This document shows positions 1 to 9,630 of a stretch of DNA of 17,947 nt, piece by piece. This DNA comes from an uncultured bacterium. GTDB taxonomy: Bacteria > Gemmatimonadota > Gemmatimonadetes > Longimicrobiales > RSA9. The notes beneath the pieces were generated by a model that was not told the DNA's origin, made no database searches, and was given only the letters and a program-made list of their open reading frames with translations. Each line of letters opens with the position of its first letter. Position 1 is the stretch's first letter. The translations under genes and the position numbers were made by a program. The DNA is taken from the NCBI GenBank assembly GCA_937889645.1, contig CALBZE010000141.1, forward strand, positions 1-17,947, written 5' to 3'.

Positions 1-33
1 GGGGAGGGGCCGGCGCTGCGCGCGGCGGGGGCG

Positions 34-48
34 GCGGCCTGCGGCCGC
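34..48. repeat. GC-rich perfect hairpin with TGC/GCA loop
   Basis: GCGGCC-TGC-GGCCGC is a perfect 6-bp inverted repeat around a 3-nt loop. Read on the other strand the loop is GCA. This resembles the GCGCC-GCA-GGCGC hairpin that occurs twice at the far right end of the window. It may belong to a dispersed GC-rich repeat on which assembly broke, but in sequence this rich in G and C a short palindrome can arise by chance. Confidence 0.3.
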
Positions 49-131
49 GGGGGGCGCCGAGCCTTCGGGCGGCGGGTGGCTCTTTCGAGGCGCGGGACGA
101 GCGACCCGCGGCTCCTGCCAGCGCCGCCGAC

Positions 132-308
132 TCCACCCAACTGCACCCGCGACGGGCTCTCCGCGCTCGTGGTGCACTTGGGTCGAATATTTCCACCCAA
201 TCGCACACTGAAATCCAGCGCCCCAGGCGAGGGTGCACTTGGGTGGAAATAATCCACCGAATCGCACAATCGTCTGCGCGATGGCGATCTGGGTGCACTT
301 TGGTCGAC
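132..308. repeat. ~60-bp-period array of imperfect palindromes
   Basis: Two full palindromic cores are seen. Core 1 (172-206) has left arm GTGCACTTGGGTCGAA, spacer TAT and right arm TTCCACCCAATCGCAC, which pair with three mismatches. Core 2 (233-267) has left arm GTGCACTTGGGTGGAA and right arm ATCCACCGAATCGCAC. A lone right-arm-like piece TCCACCCAACTGCAC lies at 132-146, and a lone left-arm-like piece GTGCACTTTGGTCGA at 293-307. Left arms begin at 172, 233 and 293, and right arms near 132, 192 and 252, so the period is 60-61 bp, with little conservation between the cores. It could be a REP-like dispersed element or a cluster of operator sites. No known family is recognised. Confidence 0.65.
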
Positions 309-464
309 GGGACCAGCGGTTCGAGCGGGCGGCCATGGGGTGGGCGGCGGGCAACGCAGCCGCCGGCGGAGGAGGCGCGATCGCCGCGCTGCGGTGGCGA
401 AGGCAACGACCGCCGCGGTGACCCGGGACCAACACTTTCTGCAGACAGAGCGCGATGGGTTGCG

Positions 465-528
465 GGGACAGGATGTAACGTGTTATCGGACGCGGCGTTA
501 CGGTTGTCGAGAGGACGGCACCTGTCCC
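465..528. other. Nested inverted repeats, possible structured RNA
   Basis: An outer perfect 8-bp inverted repeat, GGGACAGG (465-472) with CCTGTCCC (521-528), encloses a 6-bp stem, GTAACG (475-480) with CGTTAC (496-501), and a weak stem GTC (506-508) with GAC (514-516). If transcribed this could fold as a three-way junction. It matches no riboswitch consensus I can recognise, including the molybdenum-cofactor RNA one might look for upstream of a moeB-like gene. Chance pairing is possible. Confidence 0.25.
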
Positions 529-563
529 ATCCGAACATGCAAACGCAATAGCGAATCGGGACG

Positions 564-588
564 AAAAGGCCGGCGAGCGCCCGCCGGC
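564..588 (-). terminator. Possible intrinsic terminator, leftward
   Basis: GCCGGCG (569-575), loop AGCGCC, CGCCGGC (582-588) form a perfect 7-bp GC stem. On the - strand the stem is followed by C and then TTTT (complement of 564-567), the order expected of a rho-independent terminator for leftward transcription. The T tract is short and no leftward gene precedes it, so it may be an isolated hairpin or may stop antisense transcription. Confidence 0.3.
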
Positions 589-680
589 TCGTAGTCGTCG
601 GCCGGGAGGAACCGTCCGCCAGGCGCGCAGCCGCCCTCCCGTCAATCCCCTAGCGAGCGCCGTCGCCCGACGGGCAGCAG

Positions 681-771
681 CCCCGAGCCCCGAGCCCCGA
701 GCCCCGAGCCCCGAGCCCTGAGTCCTGAGCCCCGAGCCCTGAGCCCTGAGCCCTGACACCTAACACCCGAC
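681..771. repeat. Heptanucleotide tandem repeat (CCCYGAG)n
   Basis: Thirteen consecutive 7-base units. Five are identical CCCCGAG (681-715), followed by CCCTGAG, TCCTGAG, CCCCGAG, CCCTGAG twice and CCCTGAC (to 757), then a second type ACCTAAC and ACCCGAC (758-771) that keeps the phase. On the opposite strand the two types read GGGCTCR and GGTGTYR. The array resembles the short tandemly repeated heptamers known from cyanobacteria and some other bacteria. The same unit recurs in reverse orientation at 6161-6188. Confidence 0.85.
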
Positions 772-850
772 ACCTCCCCCGGAACCACCAGCCCCCCAAC
801 CCGATTCCCCATATCAACCAACACCACTACCTTTCACCCAGAACCCCCGA
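756..850 (+). promoter_or_regulatory. C-rich, G-poor leader, rut-like
   Basis: By hand count this 95-nt segment upstream of the moeB-like gene holds about 50 C and only 7 G on the + strand. That is a strong local C-over-G bias in an otherwise G+C-balanced region. An RNA of this composition would be unstructured and is the kind of segment Rho uses for loading. It could make expression of the downstream gene Rho-sensitive, or it could simply be decayed heptad-repeat sequence continuing from 771. No clear -35/-10 pair is seen in it. Confidence 0.3.
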
Positions 851-869
851 CTCCACCGAGGAGGTCTCG

Positions 870-2036
870 ATGCCCATAGATCGCACCACCACCCCCGACC
901 TCACCCACCGCGAGCGCCTGCGCTACGCGCGGCATCTGATCCTTCCCGACGTCGGGCTCGAGGGGCAGCTGCGGCTGAAAGCGGCGCGGGTGCTGGTGGT
1001 CGGCGCGGGCGGGCTCGGCTCGCCGGTCGGGTTGTACCTGGCGGCGGCGGGCGTGGGAAGGATCGGGCTCGTGGACTTCGACGTCGTCGACGAGACGAAT
1101 CTGCACCGGCAGGTCCTGTTCGGCGAGAGCGACATCGGGCGGCCCAAGCTGGACGCCGCGATCGAACGGTTGACGGATGTCAACCCGCACATCGAGGTCG
1201 TGCCGCACCCGGTGCGGCTGACGAGCGAGAACGCGCTCGAGCTGTTCGCGGACTACGACCTCGTGGTGGACGGCACGGACAACTTCCCGACGCGGTACCT
1301 GGTGAACGACGCGTGCGTGCTGTCGGGGAAGCCGTACGTCTACGGCTCGATCTTCCGGTTCGAGGGGCAGGTGTCGGTGTTCGCCGCGAAGGACGGGCCG
1401 TGCTACCGGTGCCTTTTCCGGGAGCCGCCGCCGCCGGGGCTGGTGCCGAGCTGCGGAGAGGCCGGGGTGCTGGGAGTGCTGCCGGGGGTGATCGGCTCGC
1501 TGCAGGCGCTGGAGGCGATCAAATGGATCCTGGGGGCCGGCGATTCGCTGGTCGGCCGGCTCGTCCTCTTCGACGCGCTGGCGCTCCGATTCCGCGAGGT
1601 GCGGATCCGCAGGAATCCCGATTGTCCGGTCTGCGGCGACCGGCCGACCGTGACGGAGCTGATCGATTACGAGGCGTTCTGCGGACTCAAGCCGGCCTCA
1701 GGCGCGGAGTCGCTCCCGGAGATCACGCCGGCGGAGCTGAAGGAGCGGCTCGACCGGGGCGACGCCCTCACGATCGTCGACGTCCGCGAACCGCACGAGT
1801 GGGAGATCGCGAACCTGGAGCCGTACGGCGCGCGGCTGATCCCGATGCGGGAGATCGATGCGAGGCTGGGCGAGCTCGACCGCGACGCGGAGATCGTCCT
1901 GCACTGCAAGACCGGCGGTCGGAGCGCGATCGTGCTGAGGCGGCTCCGCGAGGCAGGCTACACGCGGCTCTGGAACCTGAAGGGCGGGATCCTGGCGTGG
2001 GCCGATGAGGTCGATCCGTCGCTGGCGAAGTACTGA
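870..2036 (+). CDS. moeB: MoeB/ThiF-type adenylyltransferase fused to rhodanese
   Basis: A 388-residue protein of the MoeB-rhodanese class (MoeZ/MOCS3/Uba4-like). It adenylates the C-terminal glycine of a ubiquitin-like sulfur carrier such as MoaD or ThiS, and the rhodanese domain then supplies sulfur, giving the thiocarboxylate used for molybdopterin, thiamine or cysteine synthesis. Visible signs are the nucleotide loop GAGGLG (45-50), DxxDETNLHRQ near 71-81, zinc cysteines C178/C181 (CYRC) and C252/C255 (CPVC), conserved C195 in PSCGEAGVLG, and a C-terminal rhodanese domain (about 285-388) with active-site loop CKTGGRS, C346 being the persulfide cysteine. Length is as expected. The ATG at 870 has GAGGAGG five bases upstream. 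No MoaD/ThiS partner lies in the window. Activity on a specific carrier is inferred. Confidence 0.95.
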   Translation: MPIDRTTTPDLTHRERLRYARHLILPDVGLEGQLRLKAARVLVVGAGGLGSPVGLYLAAAGVGRIGLVDFDVVDETNLHRQVLFGESDIGRPKLDAAIERLTDVNPHIEVVPHPVRLTSENALELFADYDLVVDGTDNFPTRYLVNDACVLSGKPYVYGSIFRFEGQVSVFAAKDGPCYRCLFREPPPPGLVPSCGEAGVLGVLPGVIGSLQALEAIKWILGAGDSLVGRLVLFDALALRFREVRIRRNPDCPVCGDRPTVTELIDYEAFCGLKPASGAESLPEITPAELKERLDRGDALTIVDVREPHEWEIANLEPYGARLIPMREIDARLGELDRDAEIVLHCKTGGRSAIVLRRLREAGYTRLWNLKGGILAWADEVDPSLAKY

Positions 2037-2129
2037 TCACGGCCTCCACCCCACTGGCACGGCGAGTGCGCGCTCGGAGTGCGTGACTGGCCGCCGGCCG
2101 AGAATGCACCCCCGGAGCCGAGGAGGCCG

Positions 2130-4043
<1,914 letters not shown>

Positions 4044-4068
4044 CGGGGCCGGCGCCCGGCGGCGTGAC
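4044..4068. terminator. Short hairpin between convergent genes
   Basis: Only 25 nt separate the kinase stop (TAG, 4041-4043) from the WbqC-like stop on the other strand (4069-4071). GCCGG (4048-4052), CGC, CCGGC (4056-4060) form a 5-bp GC hairpin that could act in both directions. There is no T tract, so it is not a typical intrinsic terminator. Confidence 0.25.
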
Positions 4069-4800
4069 CTACGCCGGCGCTGCGATGCGCCGGCCGGCGC
4101 GTACGATCTCCCCGCTCTCCGCCCCACAGTTGAAGAGCAGGTCCAGCACCGAGAGGTGTGACACGAAGCCGTCGCTCCCGCGTTGGGGGTAGACGGGGTG
4201 CTCGTAGTCGTGGTACGCGATGCGGATCCCGGCGGCCTCGAACGGTGTGGGGTCGAGGTAGTCGCGGCCGGACGGGCCGGAGAGGTAGACGTCGGCGCCG
4301 ACGCGCCGGCAGATCGCGGCGAGGAGCTCGCTGCGGGAGCCGGCGACGTCGAGCTCCGATGCCCGCACGATCGGCGTCGCGATCCCGAGCGTCTCCTTCA
4401 GCGCGTCGATGAGCGCGTGGTTAAGCTCCGCGACTCGATCCCACTCGTCCTCGAGGATCGGGGCGATGCGCCCGAACACCTCATCGAAGTGCGGATGGCG
4501 ACGGTAGCGGTGCTCGAGCGTGCGGAGGTGCTTGCGGCGCCAGCGGCCGTCCTCGGCGATCGGCACCAGCCGGATCTGGCCGGCCAGGTGGTCGTCGAGC
4601 CGGACCGGAACGGTGAGCCAGTGGGCCCCGCCATCGGGGCCGAGGACGCGGTTGCGGTTCTGGAAGTAGTTCTTGCGGAACGGCACGACGTCGAGCGAGA
4701 CCATCAGGTCGGCGGCGTCCAGCTTCGAGAAGAAGCCCAGCCACGGCAGGTGCTCGGGCTGGTGGATGGTCACGACGCGGCCGCGAGCGACGTCGTTCAC
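4069..4800 (-). CDS. WbqC-like family protein
   Basis: A 243-residue WbqC-like protein. The family is found in O-antigen and other polysaccharide loci and is thought to act on amino sugars or amino-acid-linked sugars, though few members are characterised. Family signs are HQPEHLPWLGFFSK (13-26), NRNRV (48-52), SGPSGRDYLD (174-183) and SHLSVLDLLFNCG (214-226). I chose the GTG at 4800 because it overlaps the upstream PIG-L stop as GTGA and has GGAG eight bases upstream. An ATG at 4899 would add 33 residues that merely read through the PIG-L gene in another frame. It is the last gene of a GNAT/PIG-L/WbqC overlap chain, which suggests the three act on one amino sugar. The exact reaction is unknown. 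Confidence 0.85.
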   Translation of the reverse strand: MNDVARGRVVTIHQPEHLPWLGFFSKLDAADLMVSLDVVPFRKNYFQNRNRVLGPDGGAHWLTVPVRLDDHLAGQIRLVPIAEDGRWRRKHLRTLEHRYRRHPHFDEVFGRIAPILEDEWDRVAELNHALIDALKETLGIATPIVRASELDVAGSRSELLAAICRRVGADVYLSGPSGRDYLDPTPFEAAGIRIAYHDYEHPVYPQRGSDGFVSHLSVLDLLFNCGAESGEIVRAGRRIAAPA

Positions 4801-5456
4801 AGCTGCATCTCCATGCGGACCACCTCGAACGCCTCGGCGAAGGCGGTCCCCATCTCGTAGCCGCGGAATCGGGCGCGCGCCTGGACCGCCTCGATCCACT
4901 GGTCGCCGTACTTGCGGTACTGCGACTCATGCTTGCGCAGCGACTCGAGCTTGCCGTCGATCGCGTCGGTGATGTCGATGTAGACCTGCGGCCGGAACCC
5001 GACGAAGGAGCGGCCGGCGGGGAATACCGGGTCGTACATCAGGATCGTGTTGTGGCGACGCGCGGCGGCGATGGTCGCGAGCGCCGCGCCCCGGTGCGCC
5101 TGGTGCGTGTCGAACGGCCAGTGCGTGAAGATCACGTCCGGCTTGAACTCCGAGATGCGCGCGTCGAGCGCCTCGACGACGCGCGAGTCGTCGGGGATGT
5201 CCTTGGTGGGGAAGTCCAGGATCTCGAGCTCGCCGCACCCGAGCGCCTCCGCGGCGGCGAGCCCCTCGCGCAGCGCCTCTTCCCGCGTGCGCAGCACGGC
5301 GCCATCGAAGTTCGTGTAGGCGGAATCCGACAGACAGATCATGCGGATGCAGTGCCCCGCGCGCGATGCGCGAACGAGCGTGCCGCCGCACCCCAGCTCG
5401 ATGTCATCCAGGTGCGCGCCGATGGCCAGCACCCGGAGCTCCTTCTTGCCGATCAT
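4797..5456 (-). CDS. PIG-L family zinc N-deacetylase
   Basis: A 219-residue PIG-L/LmbE-type deacetylase. The family removes N-acetyl groups from GlcNAc-containing substrates (GlcNAc-PI, GlcNAc-malate, mycothiol precursors, sugar nucleotides). The N-terminal AHLDDIE (14-20) supplies zinc ligands H15 and D18 and the base D17. The third ligand is H121 in THWPFDTHQAHRG (111-123). A C-terminal AEAFE (207-211) is typical of sugar-acting bacterial members. The ATG at 5456 overlaps the upstream GNAT stop as ATGA, and its own stop overlaps the WbqC GTG, so translation of the three is probably coupled. There is no signal peptide, so it acts in the cytosol. The substrate is not determined; an amino-sugar nucleotide or glycoside is inferred from the neighbours. 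Confidence 0.92.
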   Translation of the reverse strand: MIGKKELRVLAIGAHLDDIELGCGGTLVRASRAGHCIRMICLSDSAYTNFDGAVLRTREEALREGLAAAEALGCGELEILDFPTKDIPDDSRVVEALDARISEFKPDVIFTHWPFDTHQAHRGAALATIAAARRHNTILMYDPVFPAGRSFVGFRPQVYIDITDAIDGKLESLRKHESQYRKYGDQWIEAVQARARFRGYEMGTAFAEAFEVVRMEMQL

Positions 5457-6019
5457 CCCTCCTCCATTCGCTTCTCGAGGATGCGGTAGGGCCTGCCGCC
5501 CGCGAGCACGGCGTCGCCCGCGGCCTGGAGCCCGCGCTCTGCGGCGTAGGCCTGATGCCCCTCGGCGTCGAGCGGGCGGAACCCCTGTCGTAACCAGAAG
5601 GCGAGCGCCGACGCGTTGTCGGATCCGACGCTGAGCCCGAGCCGGTCGAGGCCGTCGCGCCTCGCCGCGGCCTCGACCGCCGCGACCAGCATCCCCGCGA
5701 CGCCGCGCTGGCGCAGTTCGGGCGCGACCGCGAGCCGGTGCAGCCGCGCGGCCGCGCCCTCGCGCGAGGCGATCACGAACCCCGCGAGCCGCTCGCCGGC
5801 GAGCGCGACGACGCTGTAGCGCCACTTGGCCGGCCGCTCCGCCAGGAACTCCCGGCGGCCCCAACTCTCGTGCGAGTAGGCGTCGCCCAGCTCGGCGCGG
5901 GCGGCGGCGTCCAGCGCGACCAGCTCGCCGACACGGCGCAGGAGGAAGCCGCGGTCGAGCGGACGCAGCTCGACCGGCACCGCGTGCGCCTCGTCGCACG
6001 CACGCTCGTTCAGATCCAT
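5453..6019 (-). CDS. GNAT family N-acetyltransferase
   Basis: A 188-residue GNAT acyltransferase. The acetyl-CoA loop is seen in RLAVAPELRQRGVAGML (95-111), with R/Q-x-x-G-x-A as RQRGVA, and motif B in NASALAFWLRQGF (135-147). The first ~90 residues give the substrate-binding strands. The ATG at 6019 has GGAG/GGAGG upstream within a purine run. It is the first gene of the 4-nt-overlap chain with the PIG-L deacetylase and the WbqC-like protein, so re-acylation of a freed amino sugar is a reasonable guess. Sequence alone does not separate sugar, peptide or small-amine substrates. The upstream spacer contains a 27-G homopolymer that might affect its expression. Confidence 0.85.
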   Translation of the reverse strand: MDLNERACDEAHAVPVELRPLDRGFLLRRVGELVALDAAARAELGDAYSHESWGRREFLAERPAKWRYSVVALAGERLAGFVIASREGAAARLHRLAVAPELRQRGVAGMLVAAVEAAARRDGLDRLGLSVGSDNASALAFWLRQGFRPLDAEGHQAYAAERGLQAAGDAVLAGGRPYRILEKRMEEG

Positions 6020-6105
6020 CGTCGCACCGTCTCCGCCTCCTGGCGGCGCACCCTCACGCTCCGGCGCGGGGGTGGTGCAACTGGTATTCCAGGGGTTGGG
6101 TCGGT

Positions 6106-6140
6106 GGGGGGGGGGGGGGGGGGGGGGGGGGGTGGGGGGG
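6106..6140. repeat. Long poly-G/poly-C tract
   Basis: 27 consecutive G (6106-6132), one T, then 7 G (6134-6140). It lies in the 163-nt spacer between the reductase stop (6183) and the GNAT start (6019), and reads as poly-C on the coding strand, 87 nt before the ATG. Such a tract is prone to slippage and could tune transcription, or it may be a sequencing or assembly artefact. Confidence 0.8.
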
Positions 6141-6160
6141 AGTGGGTGGCCCCTTTGGGG

Positions 6161-6195
6161 CTCGCGGCTCAGGGCTCGGGGCTCAGGGGTCCAGG
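6161..6195. repeat. Second heptanucleotide cluster, inverted relative to 681-771
   Basis: Units CTCGCGG (6161-6167), CTCAGGG, CTCGGGG and CTCAGGG (6182-6188), then a decayed GTCCAGG to 6195. On the - strand these are CCCYGAG, the same heptad as at 681-757. The TGA stop of the reductase gene (6185-6183) is formed by a CCCTGAG unit, so the array begins exactly at the gene end. Next to it, GCCCC-TTT-GGGGC (6149-6161) makes a 5-bp hairpin. Confidence 0.75.
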
Positions 6196-7226
6196 AATAG
6201 GGTGCAGATCCGGCGGCGGGTTGGGGGGAAGCGGCAGAGGGCGGGGAGTGCGGCGAAGCAGAGATCTCGGATCGGGCGGCGCATCCAGGCGCGTGCGATT
6301 GCGTCGTGCTTGCGCTTGAGGCGCAGCCAGGCCTGCGTCTTGGGGCTGGGGTAGCCGGGGTCCAAGATGCGGCGCGCGGTCTCCTCGCCGGTGATCAACG
6401 CGGCGTAGATCCCCTCGGCGGTGAGGCCTGAGGCGGTGCCGGCGGCGTCGCCGACCAGGTGGACGCCGCCGGGGAAATCGAAGCCGGGGTGGTCGATCTC
6501 GATCGTGGCGCCCTCGTACGGCGTGTCGCCGGGGTCGATCCCCATCGCCTCCATGCGATGCTCGATGTACGGGCGCACGGCGGCAGGCGGGACGAGTGCC
6601 TTGTGCACGCCCGCGCCGACCGATGTGTAGTCCTCGTGCGGGAAGATCCAGAAGTAGCCGTTGGCGAGGGCGGGCGAATCGTTCGAGATGAATAGGTGCT
6701 CGAGGGCGAGGCCGCGAATGTTGAACTCGGCGGCGAAGTAGACGCGTGGGGACGGGAGCCCGAGGGCGCGCCGGACGGCGGAGCGCGAGCCGTCGGCGCC
6801 GATCAGACGTCGCCAGCGGATCTTCCGGCCGTCGGCCTCGAGGGTCCGCGCCTCGAGGTCGATCCGCGAGACCGGCGCGGCGGTCCGGATCTCGGCGCCC
6901 GCCGCGCGCGTCCACGCGGCCTGGAACTCGCCCAGCCGCCGACGCGAGAGAGTGCGGACCACCGCCTGCTCCGCCTCGAGCGGGACGAGGCGGTCCGCGC
7001 CGGGGAAGAGCGCGTGCGCGAGGTGCGCGACGCCGGCGTCCTCCGGGAGCCCAAGCGCGCGCAGCTCCTCGACCGCCTTGCGCGTGAGGCCGCCGGCGCA
7101 GGTCTTCGGCCCGACCTCGTCGTTCTTCTCGAGGACCAGCACCTCGCGGCCGGCCTCGGCCAGGACCTGGGCGGCGCGCAGCCCCGCGGGACCCGCGCCC
7201 ACGACGACGTGCTCGACCGTCTCCAT
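6183..7226 (-). CDS. Geranylgeranyl reductase family FAD oxidoreductase
   Basis: A 347-residue flavoprotein of the geranylgeranyl reductase family, which saturates isoprenoid double bonds (chlorophyll side chain, archaeal lipids, menaquinone tail). Signs are the FAD loop GAGPAG (10-15), the family motif KTCAGGL (41-47), GADGSRSAVRR (143-153), FWIFP (192-196), and GDAAGTASGLTAEGI (259-273), where the flavin phosphates bind. The ATG at 7226 is preceded by GGTGGGGG; longer upstream frames only read into ftsH. It follows ftsH by 44 nt on the same strand and probably shares its transcript. With no chlorophyll genes around, menaquinone or membrane-lipid reduction is more likely than pigment synthesis, but this is inferred. 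Its stop codon lies in a heptanucleotide repeat, so the C-terminus may have been altered by repeat insertion. Confidence 0.88.
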   Translation of the reverse strand: METVEHVVVGAGPAGLRAAQVLAEAGREVLVLEKNDEVGPKTCAGGLTRKAVEELRALGLPEDAGVAHLAHALFPGADRLVPLEAEQAVVRTLSRRRLGEFQAAWTRAAGAEIRTAAPVSRIDLEARTLEADGRKIRWRRLIGADGSRSAVRRALGLPSPRVYFAAEFNIRGLALEHLFISNDSPALANGYFWIFPHEDYTSVGAGVHKALVPPAAVRPYIEHRMEAMGIDPGDTPYEGATIEIDHPGFDFPGGVHLVGDAAGTASGLTAEGIYAALITGEETARRILDPGYPSPKTQAWLRLKRKHDAIARAWMRRPIRDLCFAALPALCRFPPTRRRICTLFLDP

Positions 7227-7270
7227 GGCCCCCACCGTAATCCGCCGGGCGCCGGAGCGCCAGCCCGGAG

Positions 7271-9079
<1,809 letters not shown>

Positions 9080-9630
9080 TCGACATTCCCCCAACCGGCC
9101 CCTCGGCGGCGCGCGCCACATCGCGATCCGCCGCGCGTCGGGGCCGAAGGTCAAGTCGTTGTATTAACGTTAGTTAGATCGAATCTGGGGATACCCCGGC
9201 GGGGGCGAGGGGTGCCGGGGCGGGGTCGGCCGGGCCGGCATCCGGCGCACCCCGGAGGCGAGTTCTAAATCGCACAATGAACGGCCCGAGACGATGGTCG
9301 TGCGAATGGGCACGCTCGCCCGCTCGAACCACCTCCCTCGTCGCCTGCCGAACTGACTCCCTCCCGCCTGGCAACCTGACCGGGCTGGCCCACCCCGGCT
9401 GCGCCGTGAACATTCGTTAACTCCATCCAGCGGCAACACGCCCCAAGCACACTCGTCACAACAACTTAGAAACAACGCACGTCACCAATTCGCGCAACAT
9501 CCCGTGGGCACGCTCGTTGCACCGAGTCGGCTCGGTTCCAGGCACTCACCGACATGGCCGCCGCGCGGGGCCGGTGGCGGCGCGCACCGCGTGGTCCGCG
9601 GACGGGCGGCAGTAATCGAGGAGGAGACGG
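9080..9630. other. 551-bp intergenic region between divergent genes
   Basis: This stretch separates ftsH (leftward) from the glycosyltransferase (rightward) and must hold both promoters. Local AT-rich islands are 9159-9182 (with the 8-bp palindrome TAACGTTA at 9165-9172), 9260-9280, 9405-9425 and 9455-9500. None shows a convincing -35/-10 pair. A 10-bp palindrome GTCCGCGGAC (9594-9603) sits 27 nt before the glycosyltransferase ATG and could be an operator. Segment 9268-9330 shares short words with the palindrome array at the left end. No gene or tRNA is supported here. Confidence 0.5.
9268..9330. repeat. Possible relict of the left-end palindromic element
   Basis: AATCGCACAAT (9268-9278) is identical to 260-270. 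GTGC follows 32 nt after its start here, against 33 nt in the array at the left end. CGCCCGCTCGAACC (9317-9330) is the exact reverse complement of GGTTCGAGCGGGCG at 318-331. The two matches lie in opposite orientation to one another, so this is not a simple copy. They suggest a dispersed element that has rearranged and decayed, or coincidence in GC-rich DNA. Confidence 0.3.

Larger units (their letters stand above)
1..869. other. Repeat-rich intergenic region, no gene recognised
   Basis: About 870 bases with no convincing coding region. Short open frames at 233-594 and 642-827 have no start context and translate to Arg/Ala-rich or heptad-repeat text. An open + frame from base 1 to a TAA near 252 has no recognisable domain and is probably non-coding. 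The stretch holds several separate repeats and structures, listed individually. The only clear expression signal is the Shine-Dalgarno GAGGAGG at 858-864 for the gene starting at 870. No tRNA or rRNA is seen. Confidence 0.6.

Noticed and set aside
132..308. CRISPR array
   Set aside because: The 60-bp period suggests it, but repeats are imperfect palindromes with only two full units, spacers are not uniform, and no cas gene is present.
318..331. tRNA T-arm-like GGTTCGA
   Set aside because: No acceptor stem, anticodon arm or CCA-side pairing is found around it.
642..827. 61-codon - strand frame with periodic Gly-Ser-Gly-Leu-Arg-Ala-Arg
   Set aside because: The periodic peptide is just the heptanucleotide repeat translated; no start signal or gene context.
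4183..4860. 225-codon open frame on + strand
   Set aside because: Antisense to the WbqC-like gene, rich in Arg/Val/Glu with no domain; the opposite frame has clear family motifs and coupled starts.
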